The notes under the pieces: model-generated
Databases searched by the model: none
Told to the model about the DNA's origin: nothing
The model's input: the letters and a program-made list of their open reading frames with translations, nothing else
Shown here: positions 32,416 to 32,980 of the stretch, one piece after another
Position numbering within the stretch: the stretch's first letter is position 1
How the letters are laid out: every line of letters begins with the position of its first letter
Assembly (NCBI RefSeq): GCF_016879755.1
Contig: NZ_WOFU01000020.1
Coordinates: 1 to 32,980 of the forward strand
From: Bacillus sp. B15-48
GTDB lineage: Bacteria > Bacillota > Bacilli > Bacillales > Cytobacillaceae
DNA: 32,980 nucleotides
Reading direction: 5' to 3'
Translations under genes and position numbers: made by a program

Positions 32416-32490
32416 TGGCTCCGCAGGTAGGATTCGAACCTACGACCGTTCGGTTAACAGCCGAATGCTCTACCACTGAGCTACTGCGGA
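32416..32490 (-). tRNA. tRNA-Asn (anticodon GTT)
   Basis: The gene begins TCCGCAGTAGCTCAG, with anticodon loop CTGTTAA and T-arm GGTTCGAATC. CCA is encoded. It is the first tRNA gene after 5S rRNA, a common place for Asn in Bacillus operons. Confidence 0.97.
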
Positions 32491-32507
32491 ATAATAATAT
32501 TATTATT

Positions 32508-32624
<117 letters not shown>

Positions 32625-32673
32625 ATTTATTATTATAATATGTTTTTTTAATTTTGCAAGAGAATTTTTTTCA

Positions 32674-32713
<40 letters not shown>

Positions 32714-32732
32714 AAGGAGTATCGTTTCTAAA

Positions 32733-32853
<121 letters not shown>

Positions 32854-32854
32854 T

Positions 32855-32980
<126 letters not shown>

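Overview
This window comes from a low-GC, spore-forming member of the Bacillaceae. It carries a complete rsbR-rsbX sigma-B module, ndoAI-ndoA (mazEF), sigW-rsiW-cdaA-cdaR-glmM, a Spo0E-like phosphatase and a Bacillus-type rRNA-tRNA operon. Gene order follows Bacillus subtilis closely over most of its length. I cannot name a species from this sequence.

Layout. (1) 1-5170: the eight-gene partner-switching operon rsbR-S-T-U-V-W-sigB-rsbX on the minus strand, with SigB-type promoters before both rsbR and rsbV. (2) 5170-9125, minus: toxin-antitoxin pair ndoAI-ndoA, alanine racemase, a LolA-like lipoprotein (YdcC) and AcpS. The alr-ydcC gap holds repeat array A. (3) 9240-12882: a rhomboid protease (+), the PH-domain pair ydbS-ydbT (-) and UV endonuclease UvsE (-). 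(4) 12979-17448, minus: the DEAD-box helicase cshA with a 530-nt leader, then ddl-murF. (5) 17722-22594, a mixed stretch: a dicarboxylate/amino-acid symporter (+), an unrecognised conserved protein with a TTG start (-), a 45-residue membrane protein (-), an MscS-type channel (-) and a PAS-GGDEF diguanylate cyclase (+). (6) 22984-24667: a Tat-exported Fe-S protein and a cytochrome b (+) behind two in-phase CsoR/CstR-like inverted repeats. (7) 24722-29520, minus: sigW-rsiW, then cdaA-cdaR-glmM with its own promoter. (8) 29689-31259: a hidden Spo0E-like gene (+), repeat array B and arginase rocF (-). (9) 31391-32980, minus: the end of an rRNA operon, namely the 23S 3' end, 5S and ten tRNA genes (Asn, Thr-GGT, Glu, Val, Thr-TGT, Tyr, Gln, Lys, Gly, Ala), closed by a terminator.

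How the genes work together. Much of the window concerns envelope and stress control: sigma-B and its stressosome, sigma-W and its anti-sigma factor, cyclic-di-AMP synthesis coupled to GlmM, and the peptidoglycan enzymes Alr, Ddl and MurF. The Fe-S/cytochrome b pair looks like the electron-transfer half of a membrane oxidoreductase with no catalytic subunit beside it.

The least explained features are two intergenic arrays of an imperfect GTAC-centred palindrome repeated every 41-44 bp. They lie about 22.5 kb apart, and one is bracketed by a 15-bp direct repeat. Other points for follow-up are the extra SigB promoter before rsbR, the tandem operators before the Fe-S gene, a probable CTG start for the diguanylate cyclase, and two short genes that standard length cut-offs would miss.
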